The translations under genes and the position numbers were made by a program. The notes under the pieces were generated by a model. The model was not told where the DNA came from and searched no databases. It saw nothing but the letters and a program-made list of their open reading frames with translations. Below are positions 1 through 5,720 of a stretch of 26,718 nt of DNA, in pieces (position 1 is the first letter of the stretch; each line of letters opens with the position of its first letter). The stretch spans positions 1 through 26,718 of the forward strand of contig UQNJ01000017.1 of NCBI GenBank assembly GCA_900542295.1. Direction: 5' to 3'. This DNA comes from an uncultured Eubacteriales bacterium (lineage in GTDB: Bacteria > Bacillota > Clostridia > Peptostreptococcales > Anaerovoracaceae).

Positions 1-203
1 TAAGTAAAATGGAACAGGATATGATAGGTGCTGAAAAGTGGATTGAGTTAATCAAAGAGTATTCTGTACCAAAGGAACTGACAGCACCGCTATTAAATGC
101 AATGATAGAAAAAATCCTCATTCACGAAGCAACAACGAATGAGGATAATGAAAGAATACAGGAAATTGAGATATACTACCGATTTATTGGAAAAGTAGAC
201 TGA
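1..203 (+). CDS. Large serine recombinase, C-terminal end (partial)
   Basis: This is the 3' end of a gene that enters from the left. The reading frame is already open at position 3 (codons AGT AAA precede the first ATG at 9), so that ATG is internal. The 66 visible residues resemble the C-terminal region (DUF4368-like) of TnpX-type large serine recombinases. The pattern is an 'EKWIELIKEY...ELTAPLLNAMIEKILIHEA' helix pair followed by the 'IEIYYRFIGKVD' strand that usually closes these proteins. The catalytic serine domain is outside the window. Such enzymes excise and integrate mobile elements and normally sit at an element's end, and here a disrupted host-type gene begins about 25 bp later. 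The family call is from recognition of the short C-terminus only. Confidence 0.75.
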   Translation, partial: SKMEQDMIGAEKWIELIKEYSVPKELTAPLLNAMIEKILIHEATTNEDNERIQEIEIYYRFIGKVD

Positions 204-228
204 TAATGAGGGTTCATATCTTTAACTA

Positions 229-876
229 AGGGAAAGCGGAAACAGTATGCCGGATATTACATTGCTTGTCCCTTTAGCAGAGGTGCTTGAAGTAACGGTT
301 ACGGAGCTGCTGGAATGTAAAAGAATCGAGAAAACTGATTCTATAGATGCAGATCGAACAGATGAAATTGTTAAAAAAGTAATCACACTTTCAGAAGAAG
401 AACAGGATCTGTTCCGTATGAACCGAAAAAAACGATTGGTATTTTTTGTTCCTATAGTAGCAGTTGCTTGTGTGGAAGCTATTTTATTACAAGTATGTGC
501 GCAATTTAAAAATGTTACGGCAGATAATCTGTATCTTTTTGCTGTGATTGGTATACTCTGTGGTTGTTATTTTTGGATCTTTGCAAAAGAAAAGATACCA
601 GCGTATTATGATCAGAATAAAGTTACTGCTTATAGTGATGGTGTTTTTCGTATGAATTTGGTAGGTACAAGCATCAATAATAGTAATTGGAAGTACATCT
701 TACAAGTTGGTCGAATTTGGTCAGTGGTGTGTATGATTGCCTTGCCGTTACTCTATTTTCTGTTTAAATTATATTTATCAGATATTGTGGGAAGAACCGG
801 CGAATATGTGTTGATTGCTGTTTTGGTGGCTGGACTATTTATACCAATGCATGTTGTTGCTAAAAAATATGAATAA
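229..876 (+). pseudogene. XRE-family membrane regulator lacking its HTH (5' truncated)
   Basis: The frame is open from 226 and reads 'RESGNSMPDITLLVPLAEVL' across the first ATG at 247. Intact relatives have a 'WESG.S.PDI..L.PLAEVL.VTVTELLE' stretch at the end of an N-terminal XRE helix-turn-helix. The preserved part therefore begins inside the HTH domain, and the first 30-40 residues are missing. The remaining residues carry about four hydrophobic segments (near residues 65-88, 95-113, 150-175 and 185-205 counted from 247), typical of membrane-tethered XRE regulators. The break lies about 25 bp after the recombinase stop codon. A short protein from ATG 247 might still be made but could not bind DNA in the normal way. 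I read this as disruption by a mobile element. Confidence 0.7.
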
Positions 877-886
877 AGCATATGGG

Positions 887-912
887 ACACGTCGGAAAAC
901 CGGCGTGTTTTT
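887..912 (+). terminator. Rho-independent terminator
   Basis: A 9-bp stem (ACACGTCGG with CCGGCGTGT, one G-T pair), a 4-nt AAAA loop and a run of five Ts follow the truncated regulator. It separates that remnant from the next cassette. Confidence 0.85.
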
Positions 913-976
913 ACGTTGTAAAATAAATTTGCGAAAGTTCCAAAGTGATTTGCTAGCCATATTTTTCAGAGATAAG

Positions 977-982
977 TATAAT
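977..982 (+). promoter_or_regulatory. Candidate -10 box for the small XRE cassette
   Basis: A perfect TATAAT lies 34 nt before the ATG at 1016 and after the terminator at 887-912, where a promoter for the 1016-1980 cassette is expected. I see no convincing -35 at 16-18 nt: a TTGCTA at 950-955 is 21 nt away. If real, it would be an activator-dependent or weak promoter. Confidence 0.4.
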
Positions 983-1015
983 AAGACCATCAAATACAGA
1001 TGAGGTGAGATGAAA

Positions 1016-1165
1016 ATGAAACGCAGTGACGATATTCAGATATTAAAACAGTCGCTAAAAAGAAATCGAGTCAGGATAATAGTTTGGGTATTAGCGATTA
1101 TTGCAGGACTTGCCATTGGTGGTTATGCAGGAGTACAGGCTTATTATTATGGCTGGTTGGGATAA
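1016..1165 (+). CDS. Small single-pass membrane protein (49 aa)
   Basis: An open frame begins ATG-AAA-CGC at 1016; an in-frame ATG also lies at 1010. GAGGTG at 1002-1007 leaves 8 nt to the 1016 ATG but only 2 nt to the 1010 ATG, so 1016 is the better start. The protein has a charged N-terminus (MKRSDDIQILKQSLKRNR), one hydrophobic helix at about residues 20-42 and a short aromatic tail (YYYGWLG). No enzymatic motif is visible. It sits 27 nt upstream of an XRE regulator and after a candidate promoter, so it is probably the first gene of a three-gene unit. I do not recognise the family. Confidence 0.6.
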   Translation: MKRSDDIQILKQSLKRNRVRIIVWVLAIIAGLAIGGYAGVQAYYYGWLG

Positions 1166-1192
1166 ATCATATATCACGGAAGGAGATTAAGT

Positions 1193-1666
1193 ATGTTAGG
1201 AGATAAATTAGTAGCACTCCGTAAAAAGAATGGTCATAGTCAGCAAGAACTGGCAGACCGACTTCAAGTTACAAGACAAACCATTTCCAATTGGGAGTTG
1301 GGACAAGGTGCCCCTTCTCTGGATAAAGCAATGGAATTGGCAAAGATATACCATATCAGTTTGGATGATCTGGTAGAAAATCAGGTGGAAATTGTAGTCA
1401 AAGAAAAGAAACAGGGAAGCGGCAGATTGTTAAAATGCCTAGAAGGAAAGAAAGTAAAAATCAGTGGATCTGATATGGAACTTCTGCTTGAATCTGGTCT
1501 GGATTGGGGATACAATGCGGCAGTAAAGGTTCTGGAAGTTAATGATGAATGGATGCGTATTGAATATACCAGAACAAAAGAGAATCATCTTATGAAGAAA
1601 GAAACAGTGGTTAAGCTGATTGATATTGATATGATAAGTGGCGTGGAAATTGTGGAGGAAGAGTAA
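1193..1666 (+). CDS. XRE-family transcriptional regulator
   Basis: This is a 157-aa protein with a canonical XRE/Cro helix-turn-helix at residues 1-62. The recognition region contains 'SQQELADRLQVTRQTISNWE' and a DDL...EN end of helix 5. An AAGGAG ribosome binding site precedes the ATG. After a basic linker, residues about 78-157 form a second, small beta-rich domain of unknown function. That domain shares the pattern 'V..DEEW/NDEW...(K)K..VVK...ID.IS' with the cytosolic part of the next protein. The stop codon overlaps the next ATG by one base, so the two are translationally coupled. It presumably binds DNA near this cassette and may be controlled through its membrane neighbour. The targets are unknown. 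Confidence 0.85.
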   Translation: MLGDKLVALRKKNGHSQQELADRLQVTRQTISNWELGQGAPSLDKAMELAKIYHISLDDLVENQVEIVVKEKKQGSGRLLKCLEGKKVKISGSDMELLLESGLDWGYNAAVKVLEVNDEWMRIEYTRTKENHLMKKETVVKLIDIDMISGVEIVEEE

Positions 1667-1980
1667 TGACAGATATTTTATTAATCATTATTATTGCTTT
1701 ATTAGCATATGTGATTCATATTCTGAAAGAACATACAGGGAATGGTAAAAAGGAAGAGAAAAAAATGTCATATCAGAAAGTGCTTCCGGAGTATTTGAAC
1801 AAAATGTGTGAAATCACTTTAAAGGAACCTTTGGTAGCTCTTGATATAATGTTTTCGGCAAAAGGAATACTTATTGATCTGGATGAAGAATGGGTGATGC
1901 TGGAGGTCGAAGTTAAAAAGAAAAAAGTAGTAAAGATGTTCCGTATTGATAACATCAGTAGCATTAAAGAAATATTGTAG
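1666..1980 (+). CDS. Membrane-anchored partner of the XRE regulator (unknown family)
   Basis: This is a 104-aa protein whose ATG overlaps the stop of the XRE gene (TAATG). Residues 4-21 form one hydrophobic helix, followed by a lysine-rich stretch and a soluble domain of about 65 residues. The soluble domain reads like the C-terminal domain of the preceding regulator, with comparable spacing of a DEEW core, a lysine cluster, VVK and a final ID.IS..KEI. The inferred role is to sequester or signal to the regulator at the membrane, which is inference from coupling and resemblance only. It is followed directly by a strong terminator, so the cassette ends here. Confidence 0.7.
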   Translation: MTDILLIIIIALLAYVIHILKEHTGNGKKEEKKMSYQKVLPEYLNKMCEITLKEPLVALDIMFSAKGILIDLDEEWVMLEVEVKKKKVVKMFRIDNISSIKEIL

Positions 1981-1992
1981 TCTAAATGATTT

Positions 1993-2027
1993 GGTCTTGT
2001 ATTGAAAGATACAGGGCCATTTTTTTA
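1993..2027 (+). terminator. Rho-independent terminator
   Basis: A 10-bp stem at 1993-2002 pairs with 2009-2018 (two G-T pairs) around a 6-nt loop, followed by an eight-T run. It lies 12 nt after the stop codon at 1980 and closes the XRE cassette. Confidence 0.85.
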
Positions 2028-2110
2028 TTCAAAAATCATATCTAAACATTTCAATTCTGCACTCGCAGAAAAAAATTCAAAAAAATTTTAAAAAATCACA
2101 CCAGATTGGC

Positions 2111-2452
2111 AATTTTCCGTCCCCACCAGAAAAGTAGGAGGGATTGAACCCTCCCCGAACCTTGAAAACAAAATACGCAGCATTCCAGTTTATATCCGTT
2201 TGGATGGAGCAACGATGATTCTGGCGCGAAGACCTGTTTTTTACAGTGAGCGATCAACAGAGATATAAAACAGATCGGTGGTGCGGTCTGATTGCCATGA
2301 AGTCTGAATTGGGATAATGATACTTCCGTCTAGTCACGTACATGATGCGTGGGCGGCTCGGTGAGTTCCACGGAGAGGTGAGAGTCCTATGAGTACCGAC
2401 CAGGTGCGGGCTGGAGTGTTCCCAAAGTAATCAGGGGAGTCGGGGACAAATT
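2111..2452 (+). ncRNA. Candidate large structured noncoding RNA or origin-like element
   Basis: The 617 nt between the genes at 1980 and 2598 hold no credible coding frame. Within them, 2111-2115 plus 2119-2124 (AATTT, GTCCCC) pair with 2442-2447 plus 2448-2452 (GGGGAC, AAATT). This is an 11-bp helix with a 3-nt bulge enclosing about 315 nt. Local helices inside are GGAGGG-6 nt-CCCTCC at 2137-2154, and CTGTTTT with AAAACAG around the stretch near 2243-2283. A further helix pairs TCGGT with ACCGA near 2356-2400, and GG/CC extends it past a bulged C. The interior is richer in G+C than the A/T-rich flanks. It does not match tmRNA, RNase P, 6S, SRP or a riboswitch I can recognise. A replication or transfer origin with strong DNA folding is the main alternative. 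The strand is inferred from the + strand genes on both sides. Confidence 0.4.
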
Positions 2453-2483
2453 TGATACAAACAAATTAATGGCAAAAACTATG

Positions 2484-2516
2484 TGGCGGAGCCAAAAGTT
2501 CCGCCATATCCTTTTG
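2484..2516 (+). terminator. GC-rich hairpin, possible terminator of the upstream noncoding block
   Basis: A perfect 7-bp stem TGGCGGA (2484-2490) with TCCGCCA (2500-2506) has a 9-nt loop and is followed by TATCCTTTTG. The T-tract is interrupted, so termination would be partial. It could end the structured transcript at 2111-2452 or be part of an origin. Confidence 0.4.
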
Positions 2517-2597
2517 CAATTAAGTCTGCATATGCTTTTGTCCACACCAGAAGTAGGTGCAGAGAATTGTAAAAATAAAAACTTAGGAGAATTCAAA

Positions 2598-2831
2598 ATG
2601 AGTGAAATGAAGAAAGAAGCCAGGTATGCAGATGATAAACCAAAGTCATGTGAATATTGCTATTGGTGGGATGATAAAAATGAGATTTGTGTATTAGGCG
2701 AAGAAAAATGTTATTACCTGTTACCAGATAAACCTAAGAAACCGAGTGGTCCATGTGATGGTTGTCCTTATGGCCGTAATAATCCATGCATCGGTTTTTG
2801 TATGAAAAAATTGTTGGGGCAAAAGTCATGA
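2598..2831 (+). CDS. Cys-rich small protein, putative zinc-binding (77 aa)
   Basis: The frame is open further upstream, but the ATG at 2598 has a TAGGAGA ribosome binding site 8 nt before it, and the upstream extension runs through the hairpin at 2484-2506. The 77-aa product has nine cysteines: an N-terminal 'CEYCYWW' pair, two in the middle, and a C-terminal 'CDGCPYGR...C...C' cluster, consistent with metal-binding knuckles. No enzyme motif is seen. The next gene's ATG overlaps the stop (ATGA) and its product carries the same CxGCPYxR signature. As the first gene of the replication block it may be a small DNA-binding accessory protein. The function is unknown. Confidence 0.7.
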   Translation: MSEMKKEARYADDKPKSCEYCYWWDDKNEICVLGEEKCYYLLPDKPKKPSGPCDGCPYGRNNPCIGFCMKKLLGQKS

Positions 2832-3043
2832 GAGGTAACATGCGAGGGCATCTGACATTTTATGAGCAGATGATGATGCAGGTGCCTGGCAAGAAAGATA
2901 ACATTGATGAAGAAAAAATGTGTACAGGCTGTCCGTATCACAGAAAGGACTTCGCGTACCGATACTGCCTACATACCGAGTGTCCTTATGTGAAGGGTCA
3001 TAAAACATTTAGGAAGGAGGCATACGAGATTGGCAGCAAATAA
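2828..3043 (+). CDS. Cys-rich small protein, second of a pair (71 aa)
   Basis: The chosen ATG at 2828 overlaps the previous stop as ATGA; an internal ATG at 2840 preceded by AGAGGT is the alternative. The C-terminal half has four cysteines in 'CTGCPYHR...YCLHTECPY', a compact zinc-finger-like arrangement that matches the CxGCPYxR motif of the preceding protein. Its last 14 nt overlap the start of the replication gene, whose AAGGAGG ribosome binding site lies inside this frame, so the three genes form one translational unit. I do not recognise the family. Confidence 0.65.
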   Translation: MRGNMRGHLTFYEQMMMQVPGKKDNIDEEKMCTGCPYHRKDFAYRYCLHTECPYVKGHKTFRKEAYEIGSK

Positions 3044-3803
3044 AAGATACTATTGGTTAAAGATGAAGAAAAGTTTCTGGGACGAACCTTCCGTACTTTT
3101 CCTTAGAAACCTTCCCAGCGGAGATACATTGGTGATCATTTATCTGAAACTGCTTTGTATGAGCTTGCAGAACAATGGGATCATTTATTTTGAAGGGAAT
3201 TATGGAACAGTAGAAGATGAGATTGCCCTTTCACTCAGAGAGGACAAGGTTATGGTTCAGATGGCATTATCAGCCATGAAGAAAGTAAATCTGGTCATTA
3301 TGGGAATGGATGATATGGAAATGCAGTTTACCAGAATTGGCGAAATGGTTGGTATTGACTCTGAAAGTGCATCTGCAAAGAGAGTAAGAGAACATCGTGC
3401 CAGAAAGGCATTAGAACAGCAACAAGTTCTAGGCGTTACAATGAAACAGGATGGTAACGGTGTTGTAACAAGCGGTAACACAGAGATAGATAAAGAGAAA
3501 GAAATAGAGATAGAAAAAGAGTCAGATTTAGAGGCAGAGGGACTTGGTCTCTATCGAAATGTATTTCTTACTCCGGAAGAATTTCAAAATCTCAAAGATC
3601 TGTATCCGACAGACTACATGCAGAAGATCAACAATCTTTCTGTTTATATGGTATCTGCAAAGAAGAATTACCAGAGCCATTACATGACAATCTGTCGATG
3701 GGCGAGGGAAGATGCGCAGAGAGAAAAATCTCATGGAAGTGCAAACAGACCTCGTTTGATCACAGAGTTGGATTATTCCTTTAAGGAGGGAGAGAGCTTA
3801 TGA
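3030..3803 (+). CDS. Replisome organizer / replication initiator protein
   Basis: This is a 257-aa protein that starts at TTG 3030, nine nt after AAGGAGG. The N-terminal ~110 residues match the phage-type replisome organizer N-domain: 'RYYWLKMKKSFWDE', then 'GDTLVIIYLKLLCMSLQNNG' and a winged-helix-like segment through 'ALSAMKKVNLV'. A basic RVREHRARKALEQ helix follows, then an acidic low-complexity linker near residues 148-168, and a C-terminal helical domain ending in 'YMTICRWAREDAQREK' that recalls the DnaD/replication-initiator tail. It is known to act with a DnaC-like loader, which is the next gene (ATG overlapping the stop). It probably initiates replication of the circular ICE. I am confident of the role class, less so of the exact family. 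Confidence 0.8.
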   Translation: MAANKRYYWLKMKKSFWDEPSVLFLRNLPSGDTLVIIYLKLLCMSLQNNGIIYFEGNYGTVEDEIALSLREDKVMVQMALSAMKKVNLVIMGMDDMEMQFTRIGEMVGIDSESASAKRVREHRARKALEQQQVLGVTMKQDGNGVVTSGNTEIDKEKEIEIEKESDLEAEGLGLYRNVFLTPEEFQNLKDLYPTDYMQKINNLSVYMVSAKKNYQSHYMTICRWAREDAQREKSHGSANRPRLITELDYSFKEGESL

Positions 3804-4600
3804 TGGAACATCCGGAAGATTATATTGGAGAGGATGGTCTTCTCTATTGCGGGAAATGTAGAACTCGCAAACAATACAATCCGAGTTTCAATGGAAGAGT
3901 AATGATTGTTGGTGTTCCTTGTAAATGCGAACAGGAACGTAGACAGAAAGAAGAGGAGGAACGCAAACGTGAGGGGGAGATTGCCAGAATCCGACGGATG
4001 AAAGCAACCTGTATCCACGACAAAGGACTTCTTGATTGTACGTTTGTAAATGACGATGGTTCTGTAAAACAAATGAAAATAGCCAGATGGTATGTGAATA
4101 CCTGGAAGGAACGAAAATCCAGTAATGACGGATTACTTCTCTGGGGAACTATTGGTACCGGGAAAACATTTTTTGCCGGATGTATTGCAAATGCGTTGAT
4201 TGAACAGGGAGAGTCGGTCTTGATGACGAACTTTTCTAAGATTCTGAACACGCTCAGCGGTATGTATTCGGAAGAAAAGAATGAATTTATTGCCAGCCTG
4301 ATGAGATATTCCCTTCTCATTATCGATGATCTGGGAATTGAGCGTAACACAGAGTACGCAAAAGAACAGGTTTATAATATCATTGATGAGCGATATAAGG
4401 CGAAGTTACCGCTTATCGTAACGACAAATTTAACATTGGATGAATTAAAGGACTCTAAAGAACTTGCGTACCGACGCATTTACGATAGGGTCCTTTCTAT
4501 GTGTGTACCGGTGTCTTTTCAGGGCGAGAGCCATAGAAAACAGGAGCATGTGAATCGGACACAAAAAGTGATGAAAGAAATTATGAATTTGGAGGATTAG
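3800..4600 (+). CDS. DnaC/IstB-like ATP-binding helicase loader
   Basis: This 266-aa AAA+ protein has a Walker A GTIGTGKT at residues 116-123 and a Walker B LLIIDDLG at 172-179, followed by 'RRIYDRVL', the usual arginine-finger region of DnaC/DnaI/IstB ATPases. The N-terminus carries four cysteines (residues 17, 20, 41 and 43, CxxC and CxC) that could bind zinc, as in other mobile-element DnaC-like proteins. The middle of that domain is a Glu/Arg-rich helix. It overlaps the replisome organizer by four bases (ATGA), and TTAAGGAGGG serves as ribosome binding site. It would load the host replicative helicase on the element's origin. An IstB transposase helper is unlikely because no IstA is nearby. 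Confidence 0.88.
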   Translation: MMEHPEDYIGEDGLLYCGKCRTRKQYNPSFNGRVMIVGVPCKCEQERRQKEEEERKREGEIARIRRMKATCIHDKGLLDCTFVNDDGSVKQMKIARWYVNTWKERKSSNDGLLLWGTIGTGKTFFAGCIANALIEQGESVLMTNFSKILNTLSGMYSEEKNEFIASLMRYSLLIIDDLGIERNTEYAKEQVYNIIDERYKAKLPLIVTTNLTLDELKDSKELAYRRIYDRVLSMCVPVSFQGESHRKQEHVNRTQKVMKEIMNLED

Positions 4601-4603
4601 AAG

Positions 4604-5128
4604 ATGATTAACAGAATAACAGAGGATTGGTTAAAAGAAGTGTTTGGGAAGTTATTTGGATTGATTGATGAGCAGGAGCTTAGACAGATTAATTTGTCAA
4701 TTATTGCAAAAGTTGAGGATCCTGTGGATTGGATATCTTCTTTTTTGAGCCATCGTTTATGTGATCCTGTGATAGCTAATCTTGAGTGGATTCCTACAGA
4801 TGTAAAGATAGATATGGAAGGAATTACTCGTAGAGCATCGGCTGAGAAGGTTTCAAGATTAAAAGGGGCAATGCTTCATTATGAACCAATGTTTAGTGCA
4901 AGAAATTCTGGTGTTACAGAGTTGAGCGAACTATGGCTATTAGAAGACGGCAGGTTTGCGGAAATTACAAGTATTTGTTTCATAAAGGACGAGCTTGTAC
5001 ATGTACATCGTAAATTTAGAAAAATCATTAAACGCAAAAAAGATATATGGTTTGCGGCGGGGAATCTGGTAGATTCTCTCTATTTGATGCAAATGTGGTA
5101 TTTGGAAGCAAATTCAGAAAGATGTTAG
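4604..5128 (+). CDS. Conserved-looking protein of unknown function (174 aa)
   Basis: ATG 4604 follows a GGAGG six to ten nt upstream, and only 3 nt separate it from the loader's stop. The 174-residue product is soluble, with no signal peptide, membrane helix or catalytic motif that I recognise. The first ~60 residues look helical ('DWLKEVFGKLFGLIDEQELRQINLSIIAK'). The centre (residues 100-135) alternates strands, and a basic patch 'HVHRKFRKIIKRKKD' precedes a C-terminal helix. Its position between replication and transfer genes suggests an accessory role in the element, but nothing in the sequence says what it does. Confidence 0.65.
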   Translation: MINRITEDWLKEVFGKLFGLIDEQELRQINLSIIAKVEDPVDWISSFLSHRLCDPVIANLEWIPTDVKIDMEGITRRASAEKVSRLKGAMLHYEPMFSARNSGVTELSELWLLEDGRFAEITSICFIKDELVHVHRKFRKIIKRKKDIWFAAGNLVDSLYLMQMWYLEANSERC

Positions 5129-5135
5129 GAGGAAT

Positions 5136-5231
5136 ATGATTGAAAATCTGGTTAAGGGAATGTGTGTACCCGCCTTGGCATTGGTTCTGATACAGAAAAA
5201 CGCAGGAAGGGAGGAATGTCATGCAAGATGA
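5136..5231 (+). CDS. Possible 31-aa peptide upstream of the PcfB-like gene
   Basis: An ATG at 5136 follows a strong TTAGGAGG site and opens a frame of 31 codons ending at TGA 5229-5231, inside the next gene. The peptide has a hydrophobic middle (VKGMCVPALALVLI) and a charged tail. Its last codons span the ribosome binding site and start of the PcfB-like gene, so it could be a coupling leader that opens that site. The good ribosome binding site is the only evidence that it is translated. Confidence 0.4.
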   Translation: MIENLVKGMCVPALALVLIQKNAGREECHAR

Positions 5232-5718
5232 AGTGAACACCAAAGTTGTTGCACTGGCAATCCGAACAGGAACCCAGACTTCAAAAGTAACAGCGCAGGT
5301 GTTGAAAGCAGCAATGCAGAAATTTTTGGCCGAGGCTGAAAAAGCAAAGACAACGCAGGCCAGTAAGACCTATCACGGAAAGCAGACGATTGACCAACTG
5401 ATGCGTCAGAACACAGGATTGACCAATATTGAGGTAACGGATCAGAACATCAAGTCTTTTGAGCGAGTGGCAAAGAAATATAACATCGACTTTGCACTTA
5501 AGAGGGACAAGGGAGCGGATCCACCGAGATATTTGGTCTTTTTTAAAGCTAGAGACGTAGATGTGATGACAGCAGCATTTAAGGAATTTTCCGCAAAAGA
5601 GCTGGATAAGTCAAAGAAACCGTCTATCAGGAAGCTTCTTTTCAGGTCTCAGGAAAAGGTACGCAACCAGAAAGAACGTGAGAAGGTCAAAACAAAAGAC
5701 AGGGGGCAGGAGCTATAA
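5221..5718 (+). CDS. PcfB-like DUF3801 conjugation protein
   Basis: This 165-aa protein is of the DUF3801/PcfB type, usually encoded directly before the coupling protein in Gram-positive ICEs. Typical features are the N-terminal 'EVNTKVVALAIRTGTQTSKVT' helix, the central 'GKQTIDQLMRQNTGLTNIEV' segment and 'FERVAKKYNIDFALKRD'. After 'YLVFFKARDVDVMTAAFKEF' comes a basic, probably disordered tail of about 35 residues. In pCF10-like systems PcfB bridges relaxosome and coupling protein; by analogy this one would too. GGGAGG lies 6 nt before the ATG. It ends at TAA 5716-5718, three nt before the inferred start of the coupling protein. Confidence 0.85.
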   Translation: MQDEVNTKVVALAIRTGTQTSKVTAQVLKAAMQKFLAEAEKAKTTQASKTYHGKQTIDQLMRQNTGLTNIEVTDQNIKSFERVAKKYNIDFALKRDKGADPPRYLVFFKARDVDVMTAAFKEFSAKELDKSKKPSIRKLLFRSQEKVRNQKEREKVKTKDRGQEL

Positions 5719-5720
5719 GT

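Noticed and set aside
815..1003. 62-codon + strand frame across the end of the truncated XRE gene
   Set aside because: It runs through a strong terminator hairpin, has no ribosome binding site and no protein-like pattern.
2340..2450. Cobalamin-type riboswitch or group II intron fragment
   Set aside because: GGTGAGAGTCC and GTGCG-like stretches give a faint resemblance, but the conserved cobalamin box, the domain V core and any intron reverse transcriptase are absent.
2387..2596. Minus-strand frame in the noncoding block, and the upstream extension of the 2598 gene
   Set aside because: Both cross the GC hairpin at 2484-2506 and lack ribosome binding sites; the 2598 ATG has a good one.
3844..4350. 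168-codon minus-strand frame inside the DnaC-like gene
   Set aside because: It is the antisense of a gene with clear Walker motifs, with no ribosome binding site or recognisable domain.
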